From the NCBI GenBank assembly GCA_002450755.1, contig DKAI01000073.1:1-46334 (forward strand): a stretch of DNA of 46,334 bases, given 5' to 3'. Positions 34,001 through 43,111 of the stretch are shown piece after piece; the stretch's first letter is position 1, and each line of letters starts with the position of its first letter. The notes beneath the pieces are model-generated. The model did no database searches. It saw nothing but the letters and a program-made list of their open reading frames with translations, and was not told the origin of the DNA. The DNA comes from Deltaproteobacteria bacterium UBA6930. GTDB taxonomy: Bacteria > Myxococcota_A > UBA9160 > UBA6930. The translations under genes were made by a program, and so were the position numbers.

Positions 34001-36636
34001 GAGTTCAAAATTAAGTTGCGAAGTTTACTAAAAGCGTCAGGAAGTTTTAATACATTGGGAGCACCTGCTTGAGCGAAATCCGCTCGACCACCACCTTTCC
34101 CTCCAAGAACCTGTGCTACTTCTCGAATTAACACACCAGCACTCAAATGCTCGGTTAATTCTGCAGTCACCCCCAACGCAAGATTAACGCCCTCATCATT
34201 TTGAGAGACAAGCAACACAACTCCTCTTTTCAGTCGATTTCGAAAATCATCCACCATTTCTCTCAAGTCATTTTTTCCGCTCACTTCAACGGTCGCCATG
34301 AGTAGTGCAACATCATTGACGGTCTCCACCTCAGACATCAGATCGTCGCTACTTAGTTTGTTAAGCTCACGATGAAGCTCAGAAATATTGCGTTCCATCT
34401 CTCGGTGTTCGTCCAGAATCCTAGTAACGCGGCGCGAAATATCCTTCTGCGCAACCTTAAGAAGAGACCCAAGTTCACGGAGCTCATGCTCCTGCGAACG
34501 CATGTGATTAAATGCACCTGCACCTGTCAGTGCTTCTATTCGACGTATGCCAGAAGCAATGCCAGCCTCTGAAATAATCTTAAATAAGCCAATATTGCCC
34601 GTCGCTTCCACGTGCGTACCTCCACAAAGCTCCGTTGAGGCCTCCCCGAAACTAACTACGCGCACCTCGTCTCCGTATTTTTCCTCAAATAGCGCGATAG
34701 CACCTGCCTCGACTGCCTCTCGATGCGACATATTTCGAATAATCGTTTCATGATTTTCTTCGATCCAAAAGTTGACCCGATCCTCAATCGTTTCTATTTG
34801 TCCAGTTGTAAGGGGCCCATCGCTTGTAAAGTCAAACCGAAGACGCTCAGGGGAAACCAAAGACCCCTTCTGCATAACTTGGGAACCAAGATTTTCCCTC
34901 AAGGCTGAATGCAAAAGATGGGTGCCCGAATGATTTCTAGTGGTCGCCTTCCGAGACTCACGATCAACAGACAGAGTAACTTCATCCCCTGTTCGGAGTT
35001 CTCCTCTACCCACTCGACATCGATGAGCTATTAGCCCTTCTGCGGGTTTATAAGTATCTAAAATTTCGAAACTTGAGGACAACGATTCCCCAATGCCTCG
35101 ATCACCTACCTGGCCTCCGCTTTCAGCGTAGAAAGGCGTTGAACGAACAACCAGCTCTATCTCCTCACCGATCGGAGCGACGTCAACTAGATTTCCGCGA
35201 CTAATTAGAACTAGTGTTTCAGCAGAATCCTGAAGATTCTCATATCCTGAAAAGCTGCAATTGAGATCAGATGCAATTCGGCTGTAAATTTCGCTAATCT
35301 CGGAATCGCCGCTTCCTCTCCATGACGCTCGCGAGCGGGCACGCTGGCTTTCCATCTCTCGTGCAAAACCAGGTTCGTCAATTATGAGATCATGAGCGCT
35401 CAGAATATCTTCGGTCAAATCACTCGGGAAACCATAGGTGTCATATAATTTAAATACCGTTTCGCCAGATAGCTTTAGAGCTCCATGGGACTTTGCACGG
35501 GCAATCTCCTGTTCTAAAAGTGAAAGTCCTTTCGCAAGCGTCTCAAGAAACCGTTCTTCCTCTCGCTGGACACGTGCGCTTATATAGTCCCCTCTCTCTC
35601 GAAGCTCTGGATACGCGGAACCCATCTCCTCAACAACTGCAGAGGTCACTTCGTAAAGAAAAGGCTCCTCTTTCCCCAACAACACACCGTGACGGGCTGC
35701 GCGCCGTAAAATTCTTCTTAAGACATAGCCCCTACCCTCATTACTCGGTAAAACGCCATCGCCAACTAAGAATGAGACTGCGCGAGCATGATCAGCAATT
35801 ACGCGGAGAGAAATATCGCTCTCATCTGCAAGACCCAACTCCACTCCAGTGCACTGTGAGGCTTTTTGCAAAATACCCGAAAAAAGATCTGTATCATAGT
35901 TTGAGGGAACTCCTTGGAGAACCGCCGCCAGTCTTTCGAGGCCAGCACCGGTATCAACACATGGTTTCGGAAGAGGAACCAAACCTCCATCGGAAGACCG
36001 ATTAAACTGCATAAAAACCAAATTCCAAATTTCGAGAAAGCGACCGGTGTCAGATGACGGATCATCTTCGAGTGGCGAAACCTCTGGTGTATTGTCGTAG
36101 TGAATTTCTGAGCAGGGGCCACAAGGGCCGGTATCTCCCATTGACCAGAAGTTTTCATCTTCGTCGAGCCGGTAAATACGATTTGTTGGTATTCCAACGA
36201 GATTTTTCCAAATATCGAACGCTTCATCATCTTCGCGAAAGACACTGACCACTAGGTTAGCTTCGGGAATTTCTAATCGCTCGGTCAAAAATTCCCACGC
36301 GAAAATAATTGCTTCTTCCTTAAAGTAATCGCCGAATGAGAAATTCCCCAACATTTCAAAAAAAGTATGATGCCTCGGTGTCCTTCCAACATTCTCTAAA
36401 TCATTATGTTTTCCAGAGACTCTCATACATTTTTGCGCACTAGTGGCGCGTATATAACCCCTAGATTCTTCCCCAAGAAAGATTCTCTTGAAAGGAACCA
36501 TTCCAGCATTCACGAACATCAGAGTAGGATCAGAATCAGGAAGTAAAGATGTACTCGTAACGCGACGGTGCGCACGCTCCTCGAAGAAAGTTAAAAAACT
36601 TTCCCGAATCTCTCTGGCAGATCTAACAAGAGCCAC
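33997..36636 (-). CDS. alaS: Alanyl-tRNA synthetase
   Basis: 879 aa class II synthetase, full length. Catalytic domain motifs: REIRESFLTFFEERAHRRVTSTSLLP, GKHNDLENVGRTPRHHTFFEMLGNFSFGDYF (in parts) and CVDTGAGLERL. Editing domain zinc motif: NHSGTHLLHSALR with CGGTHVEATG. C-terminal C-Ala domain includes GGKGGGRADFAQAGA. The start is GTG at 36636 with a weak ribosome site. It lies 57 nt after recA and overlaps ispG downstream. The recA-alaS order is common in bacteria, sometimes with recX between; no recX is present here. Confidence 0.97.
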   Translation of the reverse strand: MALVRSAREIRESFLTFFEERAHRRVTSTSLLPDSDPTLMFVNAGMVPFKRIFLGEESRGYIRATSAQKCMRVSGKHNDLENVGRTPRHHTFFEMLGNFSFGDYFKEEAIIFAWEFLTERLEIPEANLVVSVFREDDEAFDIWKNLVGIPTNRIYRLDEDENFWSMGDTGPCGPCSEIHYDNTPEVSPLEDDPSSDTGRFLEIWNLVFMQFNRSSDGGLVPLPKPCVDTGAGLERLAAVLQGVPSNYDTDLFSGILQKASQCTGVELGLADESDISLRVIADHARAVSFLVGDGVLPSNEGRGYVLRRILRRAARHGVLLGKEEPFLYEVTSAVVEEMGSAYPELRERGDYISARVQREEERFLETLAKGLSLLEQEIARAKSHGALKLSGETVFKLYDTYGFPSDLTEDILSAHDLIIDEPGFAREMESQRARSRASWRGSGDSEISEIYSRIASDLNCSFSGYENLQDSAETLVLISRGNLVDVAPIGEEIELVVRSTPFYAESGGQVGDRGIGESLSSSFEILDTYKPAEGLIAHRCRVGRGELRTGDEVTLSVDRESRKATTRNHSGTHLLHSALRENLGSQVMQKGSLVSPERLRFDFTSDGPLTTGQIETIEDRVNFWIEENHETIIRNMSHREAVEAGAIALFEEKYGDEVRVVSFGEASTELCGGTHVEATGNIGLFKIISEAGIASGIRRIEALTGAGAFNHMRSQEHELRELGSLLKVAQKDISRRVTRILDEHREMERNISELHRELNKLSSDDLMSEVETVNDVALLMATVEVSGKNDLREMVDDFRNRLKRGVVLLVSQNDEGVNLALGVTAELTEHLSAGVLIREVAQVLGGKGGGRADFAQAGAPNVLKLPDAFSKLRNLILNS

Positions 36637-36693
36637 GATCAGATTCTTTTTCGAGTGCAGCTAAAACCGTTCGGCATAAGAACTTTTGTCTCC

Positions 36694-37797
36694 TTATTCG
36701 TCTCTACTGCTGGAATCTGAAGTTGAATTATCAACCTCTTTAGCCAATACACGTCGCTTCAATCCCTTTTCCGAGTAGACAGCATCAGCGATTCGTTCTC
36801 TAACATCGACCGTCTCTTTCAGAAAACGCCTCGCATTTTCACGTCCCTGTCCAATGCGCTCACCATTGTACGAGTACCAAGAGCCGCTCTTTTCGACAAG
36901 TCCGGCCTCAACACCTAGATCCAGGAGATCTCCTTCTAACGACACACCTTCATTGTAGAGAATATCGAATTCAGCCTGCTTAAAGGGAGGTGCGACTTTA
37001 TTTTTCACTACTTTGACTCGCGTCCGATTTCCAACCACTTCATCACCATCTTTAATCGCCGCGATTCGGCGCACGTCGAGCCGTACTGACGAGTAGAACT
37101 TAAGCGCATTCCCCCCACTTGTAGTTTCAGGGTTACCAAACATCACTCCGATTTTCATGCGAATTTGATTTATAAACGCGACGGTCGCATTTGATTTTGA
37201 CACGGTACCAGTCAGCTTTCTAAGAGCTTGGCTCATCAATCTAGCTTGAAGGCCCACATGATGGTCACCCATCTCGCCTTCTATTTCTGCCCGTGGCACT
37301 AAGGCAGCCACTGAATCTATCACGACCAGATCCACGGCACCTGAGCGAAGCAGTACATCCGCTATTTCGAGGGCTTGTTCGCCGGTATCTGGTTGAGATA
37401 CCAGTAACTCTTCAATATTCACTCCCAGGCGTCTTGCATAATTAATATCTAGAGCGTGTTCGGCGTCAATAAATGCCGCCACTCCGCCCAACTTCTGCAC
37501 TTCCGCGACTGCGTGGAGAGTTAAGGTTGTTTTCCCACTCGACTCAGGTCCGAAAATTTCGATCACTCGGCCTCTCGGATAACCACCTATCCCGAGTGCA
37601 ATATCAATGCTTGGGGATCCACTGGAAAATGAATCTGCCTCGGAATCAACTGCTTCCTGCCCCAACGAAAGAATTGCACCTTTACCAAACTGTTTCTCAA
37701 TCGTGGAAACAGCCAAATCTATCGCCTTTTCACGCGCACTTAGTGGCGCCTTCTGATTTTCTTTTATGTCCTCAGTCTTACGGTCATTCTTAGCCAT
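36694..37797 (-). CDS. recA: Recombinase A
   Basis: 367 aa strand-exchange protein and SOS co-protease. Walker A GPESSGKT at residues 83-90, catalytic Glu in FIDAEHALD, L1 loop VAALVPRAEIEGEMGD, L2 loop FINQIRMKIGVMFGNPETTSGGNAL (in parts) and an acidic C-terminus (DNSTSDSSSRDE). ATG follows AAGGAG 6 nt upstream. No intein. It lies downstream of cinA on the same strand with a 106-nt gap that contains two GC-rich dyads. I searched this gap for CTGT-N8-ACAG and GAAC-N4-GTTC SOS operators and saw neither. Confidence 0.98.
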   Translation of the reverse strand: MAKNDRKTEDIKENQKAPLSAREKAIDLAVSTIEKQFGKGAILSLGQEAVDSEADSFSSGSPSIDIALGIGGYPRGRVIEIFGPESSGKTTLTLHAVAEVQKLGGVAAFIDAEHALDINYARRLGVNIEELLVSQPDTGEQALEIADVLLRSGAVDLVVIDSVAALVPRAEIEGEMGDHHVGLQARLMSQALRKLTGTVSKSNATVAFINQIRMKIGVMFGNPETTSGGNALKFYSSVRLDVRRIAAIKDGDEVVGNRTRVKVVKNKVAPPFKQAEFDILYNEGVSLEGDLLDLGVEAGLVEKSGSWYSYNGERIGQGRENARRFLKETVDVRERIADAVYSEKGLKRRVLAKEVDNSTSDSSSRDE

Positions 37798-37865
37798 TGA
37801 TGTCTCCTTAGTTTTTAACTAGAAAAGTAATTCGTTTAGAGATGAATTGATCTTAGTTCTATACA

Positions 37866-37893
37866 GCGGGCACCCGCCGACTCGAGCCGGCTC
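37866..37893 (-). promoter_or_regulatory. Paired GC-rich dyads upstream of recA
   Basis: GAGCCGGCTC (37884-37893, perfect 10-bp palindrome) and GCGGG-CA-CCCGC (37866-37877) lie between the cinA stop and recA. They could be a cinA terminator, an operator for recA, or both. There is no U-tract and no classical LexA box. Confidence 0.3.
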
Positions 37894-37903
37894 TCGCAAA
37901 GGC

Positions 37904-39199
37904 TTACCTTCTTTCATTGCTTGACTTTTGTTGCCTCAAAAACTGCGGTGGTATGTAGGGTGCCCCAAGGAGCCTCCTACGAACCCAATCAAGTGCTAGC
38001 TGCGCAGTCAGCTCTCTATGGCGCTTTCGATCTAGAGAAATTACGAACGAATGAGCTTCACTTCCGGATTTGTCCGCTAGTCCTATAAACACCAGACCTA
38101 CTGGCTTCTCATCAGAACCCCCTCCCGGACCCGAAATCCCAGTAGTCGAAACGGCGACATCTGAATCAAATCTAGCCCGTGCTCCTTCCGCCATCGCACG
38201 CGCTACTTCATTTGAGACTGCCCCATGCTTAGACAGCAAGTCAGCGTCAACCCCCAGTAGCTGCCGTTTCGACTTGTCGGCATAGGCTACTACTCCTCCC
38301 TGAAAATATGACGAAGATCCTGGTACTTCGGTAATTCGGTGAGCAATTAATCCCGCAGTACAAGATTCCGCCGTCGCAAATGTTTTATTTGAAGAGTCGA
38401 GAAGCTCGCCAACAACTTTCTCCATAGGAGTCTCGCCTTCGGCGTACACGATTGCTCCAAGCCGCTCATGGATTGACTCGCAGATACCATCAAGCTTCCT
38501 GAGAGCGGCCGCCTCATTTCTGCCCTTTACAACAGGTCGGATGTAATTATCTGGAAATGAGGTTCGAAAGCCGAGCTTTACATCTTTGTCGTTTCGAGCC
38601 AAATCGCCCAGTGCTTCATCAAGGTTTGATTCTCCCATCCCAAAAGTCCGCAGCAATCTCGCTCTCACGACCGTTTCATTTGAAAGGTGAGTTGAGATTC
38701 GTGGTAGAACCTGCTCGTCCATCATTAGATAAAGTTCGCGGGGCACACCGGGCATACAAAAGATCAATGAACCTGCTGCCTCCAACAGGCATCCTGGAGC
38801 GGTCCCTATAGGGTTTAAAAGGATTTCAGCCCCTTCTGGAAAATAGGCCTGCTTCCGATTTAAGTCAGACATCTCACGACCCAGCTTCGAAAAGAAGGTT
38901 TCTAGAGCATCCAATGAGTCCTGATCTAGTAAAAGAGTACGATCGAACGCAGATGCCAAAATTTCCACAGTGATATCATCGCGTGTTGGCCCCAAACCAC
39001 CTGAGACCAAAACAATTTGAGACCTTTCCGTCGCACATATCAAGGCATCTCGGATATCTTCCGGATCATCTGCAACAGTGGTGTGAAAGCGTGTCTCAAT
39101 ATCTAGCTGCAGCAGGCGATCCGAGAGATAAGACTTATTCGAATCGATTATCTCCCCTCGAAGTAATTCATCTCCAATCGTAAGGACCTCGGCTTTCAA
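37904..39199 (-). CDS. cinA: CinA-family nicotinamide-nucleotide amidase / competence protein
   Basis: 431 aa, two domains. The N-terminal MoCF-like (COG1058) domain begins AEVLTIGDELLRGEIIDSN and has VLVSGGLGPTRDD; members have ADP-ribose pyrophosphatase activity. The C-terminal CinA amidohydrolase domain from about residue 255 has TFATAESCTAGLIAHRIT, YADKSKRQLLGV and TGISGPGGGS, and deamidates NMN. The start is a TTG at 39199 with GAGGGAG upstream, overlapping the pgpA stop by 4 nt (TTGA), a coupled junction. Located upstream of recA, as in many genomes. Confidence 0.95.
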   Translation of the reverse strand: MKAEVLTIGDELLRGEIIDSNKSYLSDRLLQLDIETRFHTTVADDPEDIRDALICATERSQIVLVSGGLGPTRDDITVEILASAFDRTLLLDQDSLDALETFFSKLGREMSDLNRKQAYFPEGAEILLNPIGTAPGCLLEAAGSLIFCMPGVPRELYLMMDEQVLPRISTHLSNETVVRARLLRTFGMGESNLDEALGDLARNDKDVKLGFRTSFPDNYIRPVVKGRNEAAALRKLDGICESIHERLGAIVYAEGETPMEKVVGELLDSSNKTFATAESCTAGLIAHRITEVPGSSSYFQGGVVAYADKSKRQLLGVDADLLSKHGAVSNEVARAMAEGARARFDSDVAVSTTGISGPGGGSDEKPVGLVFIGLADKSGSEAHSFVISLDRKRHRELTAQLALDWVRRRLLGAPYIPPQFLRQQKSSNERR

Positions 39200-39771
39200 T
39201 ATATTTCTCCCTCGGGACTAATCGCAAAAATTACAATCGCAACGAAAACCGCTGCCATAAACCCTGCTATCAGATCGTCAAGGATCACACCCAATCCTCC
39301 GGAAAATTTTCGCTCGGCCCATCCTACGGGCCATAACTTCGTAATATCAAAGCAACGAAATGCGACGAATGCGGTCACAGCAGCTGCCGTAGTCTCCGTT
39401 TCCCAAACAAAAGGCGACGATGAGAAGAAAGTACATTTGGCGACAAGGGGAACTAGGGAAAAGTACTGCCCAAAAACTTCATCTATCACAATTCGACCGT
39501 CGTCCTTGTTACCTAGAATTCTTTCAACCCGACCAGCGGCCCAGATTCCAAGGGGCAGCAGAAAAATCACAAGACAAACCGCCACCCCGATCAATAAATT
39601 AACCGTCCAACCCAGACACGAAAATAACACGAAAATGAAAATTGCGCTGATGGAGGCCCAAGTTCCAGGTGCCCATGGTAAAAAACCCACACCAAACCAG
39701 GTAGCGATCGCCAATGCTACTGAATCGAGACTTTTCGAGCACCTTTGTCCCATATCAACGCGCATATCCAC
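39196..39771 (-). CDS. pgpA: Phosphatidylglycerophosphatase A
   Basis: 191 aa membrane phosphatase dephosphorylating PG-phosphate to phosphatidylglycerol. The family motifs are GFLPWAPGTWAS near the N-terminus, DDGRIVIDEVFGQ in the middle, and FDITKLWPVGWAERKFSGGLGVILDDLIAG near the C-terminus, in parts. Four membrane helices. The start is GTG; an internal ATG two codons later is possible. Coupled to cinA downstream through a TTGA overlap. It heads the pgpA-cinA-recA-alaS-ispG run and is divergent from ruvX. Confidence 0.94.
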   Translation of the reverse strand: MDMRVDMGQRCSKSLDSVALAIATWFGVGFLPWAPGTWASISAIFIFVLFSCLGWTVNLLIGVAVCLVIFLLPLGIWAAGRVERILGNKDDGRIVIDEVFGQYFSLVPLVAKCTFFSSSPFVWETETTAAAVTAFVAFRCFDITKLWPVGWAERKFSGGLGVILDDLIAGFMAAVFVAIVIFAISPEGEIY

Positions 39772-39831
39772 AGCAACCTGTCGGATTATCTAGTCCCAGC
39801 CCCTTTTAAAATGCCTCGGCATACAGAAGAG

Positions 39832-39959
39832 GTAGGAGTGCAGTTCTTTACGGGGAACCCGCTGAGAATCCTATCGCGACAGGGATCCTTGGCAAGGAGA
39901 ATCACGTTTCCTCACAAGCAACCACCAGAAAAATCAAAGCCTGGTGGTCAAGAACCTAC
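39832..39959 (+). promoter_or_regulatory. Structured leader candidate upstream of ruvX
   Basis: Within the 222-bp divergent gap the plus strand can form an 8-bp hairpin ACCACCAG/CTGGTGGT (39921-39928 with 39941-39948, 12-nt loop), TCCTT-GGC-AAGGA near 39885-39898, and a possible closing stem GTAG/GTTCT (39832-39847) with AGAACCTAC (39951-39959), which competes with a local GTTC/GAAC stem. No known riboswitch or ncRNA signature was recognised. Confidence 0.3.
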
Positions 39960-39993
39960 AGTCTCTCAGTTTACAGTTAGCTAACGTTTCCTG

Positions 39994-40419
39994 ATGCGAG
40001 TCATGGGCTTAGATTACGGCTCGAAAAGAATTGGTCTGGCTGTTTCGGACGAAGAAGGCAAATTTGCTTTTCCGGCTGGTGTTATCCACAGGTCCAATAA
40101 GCAGGAAGACTTAAATGCTATCCTCTCATTCGTCGAGGAAAAAGCTATCAAACAAATCGTTTTAGGCCTTCCACTCCATATGGATGGAAAGGAGGGTTCT
40201 GAGGCTAAGAAGGTTATAACTTTTTCTGAAGAACTGAGGAGATTAACGCGGCTTCCGGTCGCAGTAGTGGATGAACGTTGGACTAGCATCGAAGCGGAAC
40301 GGGCCTTGGAGACAGTAGGAGGCAAAAAGAAGGCAAGAAGGAAATCTGGAGAAATCGACGCATCCGCCGCTTCGATCATTCTAAGGTCGTGGCTCGATCA
40401 GGCGGTAGACCGCAAATGA
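39994..40419 (+). CDS. ruvX: YqgF/RuvX-type putative pre-16S rRNA nuclease
   Basis: 141 aa RNase H-fold protein. GLDYGSKRIGLAVSD at the N-terminus with the metal-binding Asp, VLGLPLHMDGKEG in the middle, VAVVDERWTSIEAERAL with the second acidic site, and the C-terminal IDASAASIILRSWLD. The family completes 16S rRNA 5'-end processing and is also proposed as a Holliday-junction resolvase. ATG start; no clear Shine-Dalgarno. It is 25 nt before mltG, a conserved ruvX-mltG pair. Confidence 0.95.
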   Translation: MRVMGLDYGSKRIGLAVSDEEGKFAFPAGVIHRSNKQEDLNAILSFVEEKAIKQIVLGLPLHMDGKEGSEAKKVITFSEELRRLTRLPVAVVDERWTSIEAERALETVGGKKKARRKSGEIDASAASIILRSWLDQAVDRK

Positions 40420-40444
40420 AGAATCGATTCGTTCGAGGTAAAAA

Positions 40445-41461
40445 TTGAGGAGGAGTAGCTTACCAATACGTGTTATCAGCTTTGTAGCGTTACTATCTCT
40501 ACTTTTGCTTAGTTTAGTAATCAAGGCGGCAATCAGTCCAGTTGACGCTAATGGAAAACACGTCAGCGTTATACTTTTACCTGGTACAACCTTTTCAGAA
40601 GTAGCAACTAAACTTGCAGCCAAGAAATTAATCCACAGGCGTGCATTTACATTTTTTGCTCGAGTACGGCAACTCGACTCCAAAGTTAGATCGGGAGAGT
40701 ACAGCTTAAGTCCATCGATGTCTTCCTGGGAAATTCTGACCATTCTCTCTCGTGGACAAGTGCTCACCTACAAAATTTCTATTCCCGAAGGACTGAAAGC
40801 CAGCCAAATTGCAAACCGCCTGCATGAAGCCCAAATTGTAGAAGCAGCCGACTTTCTTGAAGGCGTACACAACATTGCATGGCTACAAGAACACGGCCTC
40901 GAGGGTTCAAGCTATGAGGGATACCTCTTCCCCGAAACTTATACTTTTTCAAAAGGCCTCCCTGTCAAAACCGTTCTCAAAACGTTTGCGGCCCAATTTC
41001 ATGACCGCTGGAAACGTTTAGAAAGTAAAGCCAAAAACACAGGATTAAACATGCGAGAAATAGTTATCCTCGCATCAATTATTGAAAAAGAAACTGGCCA
41101 ATCTTCAGAACGACCCCGTATAGCCTCTGTTTTTTTAAATCGCCTTGCGAAAGGCATAAGGCTTCAGACTGATCCCACAGTGATTTACGGTATAAAAACT
41201 TTTGACGGTAACCTTACGAGACGTCATTTAAACGATTCAACAAACCCTTATAACACTTATCAGTTTTCAGGTCTTCCTCCTGGTCCGATCTCTAATCCCG
41301 GAGAAGCCTCGCTGCGTTCCGTCGTTGAACCAGAAATTACGAAATTCCTCTACTTCGTCGCACGCGGAGATGGAAGTCACGAATTTACCCAAACTTACCG
41401 CGATCACCTAAAAGCGGTTGAGAAATATCAAATCAGACGATCAAACCTCAATAAGAAATAA
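40445..41461 (+). CDS. mltG: Endolytic murein transglycosylase MltG
   Basis: 338 aa inner-membrane enzyme that cuts nascent glycan strands and may set their length. N-terminal membrane anchor about residues 10-30 (ISFVALLSLLLLSLVI), then a LysM-like domain (VILLPGTTFSEVATKLA), and the YceG domain with SSYEGYLFPETY, the catalytic Glu region ILASIIEKETG, and the C-terminal DPTVIYG, NTY and GLPPGPISNPG. The start is TTG with GAGGT 5-6 nt upstream; the AGGAGGAG within the first codons might instead serve an internal start, but no usable start codon follows it. Downstream 231 bp to convergent pafA contain no gene. Confidence 0.94.
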   Translation: MRRSSLPIRVISFVALLSLLLLSLVIKAAISPVDANGKHVSVILLPGTTFSEVATKLAAKKLIHRRAFTFFARVRQLDSKVRSGEYSLSPSMSSWEILTILSRGQVLTYKISIPEGLKASQIANRLHEAQIVEAADFLEGVHNIAWLQEHGLEGSSYEGYLFPETYTFSKGLPVKTVLKTFAAQFHDRWKRLESKAKNTGLNMREIVILASIIEKETGQSSERPRIASVFLNRLAKGIRLQTDPTVIYGIKTFDGNLTRRHLNDSTNPYNTYQFSGLPPGPISNPGEASLRSVVEPEITKFLYFVARGDGSHEFTQTYRDHLKAVEKYQIRRSNLNKK

Positions 41462-41692
41462 CCCATATGAACCCATTGATAGCGTAATCACTTACCACGC
41501 CGAGACTACTCAACCTCTACCATCTAGAAGACTTCTCTAAATAGAACGAGTCGACGTTTATTACTAGGATTCCCGGTCCCTTCGTTCATACTAACTCCCT
41601 GCCCACGCCTGGATCTTAAGATCTACAAAGCCTGAGCGTCTTGTCATTTCTGTTATCAGTTGGAATCTTCCACAAAACATTCCGGGAATTAT
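41462..41692. other. 231-bp convergent intergenic region mltG/pafA
   Basis: No gene-like frame is present. A 12-bp perfect palindrome GATCTTAAGATC lies near 41611-41624, and there is no recognisable GC-rich stem with a U-tract. Both mltG and pafA terminate here. Confidence 0.4.
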
Positions 41693-43099
41693 TCAGGACT
41701 GTATGACTAATTTAGACAGGCTCGTCTTTCTCAAATTAGTTTTCTGTATTGTTTTCACCAGTTCCGAAACTTTTTCAACGTCGGTCTCAAACGGATTATT
41801 ACAAACAACTCTAACGTTCAAAAGATTCCCTAACCTTATATTCGACCAATCTAAGTCATATTGAATACCATTTTGCCGAGCGAGTTTTATAAATTCCCCT
41901 CGCATTCGTGCACGTGTATCGTGAGGCGGCTCTGTTTTAGCCTTTAGAATCTCATCGTCGTTTAGTATTCGGTCGACTTGCCCTTTTCTTTCCAACAAGT
42001 AGTAAAGACCTTTCTTAACTCTTATATCGTGATACTGAAGATCCAGCATAAAGATTCTTGGGTTAGTCCATGAAATTTCTTTATTCTCGACAAAAGAACG
42101 AATCAATTTACGCTTAATAATCCAATCAATCTTGGTGTCCAGTTTTTCGGGATCAGTCTCCAGGCAATCTAGAGCATGACTCCACATAGATACAGCCTGT
42201 CGAACCTCTTCCGATACTGGATAGTCTTCAATATACCTGTGAGCCATCTCGCAATAATCCCGTTGAATCTCTATTGGCGAAAACTCCCGACCATTATCGA
42301 GGCGTAATTTTCTTTGACAGGTTGTGTCATATGAAATGTCTTTAATCGATTTAACAGGATTCCTAAGTGTGAAGTCCTTGTTTATGTAATTATCTTCAAT
42401 CATCTGCAGAACTACGGTGGCTGCGCCGATTTTCAAAAAATTTGTATACTCCGACATATTCGAATCGCCAACAATGACATGAAGCCTACGATACTTTTCT
42501 CGATCAGCGTGCGGTTCATCCCTTGTATTTATGATCGATCTATCGTTGGTCGTCGTCCCTGATATTTTTTGGTATATATGTTGCGCTCGTTGACTGACGC
42601 AATAGTGAGTTCCTTCCTGGGTCTGGAAAACTTTACCAGCTCCACTATATATCTGGCGAGTTACCAAAAATGGAATCAATTGTTCGGCTAGATAATAGAA
42701 ATCGACATCGCGATCAACCAGATAGTTTTCATGGCAACCGTAGCTATTCCCAACAAAGTCTGTGTTGTTTTTGAAAATTGACAGCTTTCCCGGAATACGT
42801 TCCTCACGAATTCTTTCCTCTGCATAATTCTGCAAATCTTCGAGTATTCGTTCTCCGGCTCTATCGTAGACAATTAGTTGCTTCGGACTTGAACACTCCG
42901 GAGTGGCATATTCGGGGTGGCAACCAGTATCTTGGTAAAATCTCGCTCCGTTCTCAAGAAAGACATTTAGAAAATGTTCCGTGGTAATCAGTTTTTCAAA
43001 AAGAAATCTTATTGCCTTTTCCACGGGAAGTGTTTTTCGGCCTTCCGGAGAAAAAATTATCCCGTATTCTGTTTCAACACCAAAAATGCGTTTCTGCAA
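41693..43099 (-). CDS. pafA: Pup-protein ligase
   Basis: Activates the C-terminal Glu of Pup with ATP and joins it to lysines of target proteins. 468 aa glutamine-synthetase-like fold. GVETEYG near residue 7 with metal-binding Glu9; catalytic base Asp57 in FYQDTGCHPEYATPE; NNTDFVGNSYGCHENY; and the Arg/His-rich ATP-site block TRDEPHADREKY, shared with Dop. Start is TTG at 43099 giving QKRIFGVETEYG; weak ribosome site. Last gene of dop-pup-prcB-prcA-pafA, 12 nt after prcA. All key residues I can check are present, so the ligase looks active. Confidence 0.96.
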   Translation of the reverse strand: MQKRIFGVETEYGIIFSPEGRKTLPVEKAIRFLFEKLITTEHFLNVFLENGARFYQDTGCHPEYATPECSSPKQLIVYDRAGERILEDLQNYAEERIREERIPGKLSIFKNNTDFVGNSYGCHENYLVDRDVDFYYLAEQLIPFLVTRQIYSGAGKVFQTQEGTHYCVSQRAQHIYQKISGTTTNDRSIINTRDEPHADREKYRRLHVIVGDSNMSEYTNFLKIGAATVVLQMIEDNYINKDFTLRNPVKSIKDISYDTTCQRKLRLDNGREFSPIEIQRDYCEMAHRYIEDYPVSEEVRQAVSMWSHALDCLETDPEKLDTKIDWIIKRKLIRSFVENKEISWTNPRIFMLDLQYHDIRVKKGLYYLLERKGQVDRILNDDEILKAKTEPPHDTRARMRGEFIKLARQNGIQYDLDWSNIRLGNLLNVRVVCNNPFETDVEKVSELVKTIQKTNLRKTSLSKLVIQS

Positions 43100-43111
43100 A
43101 ACCGTTTCTCT

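Noticed and set aside
37798..37903. LexA operator before recA
   Set aside because: Neither CTGT-N8-ACAG nor GAAC-N4-GTTC is present; other LexA types cannot be excluded.
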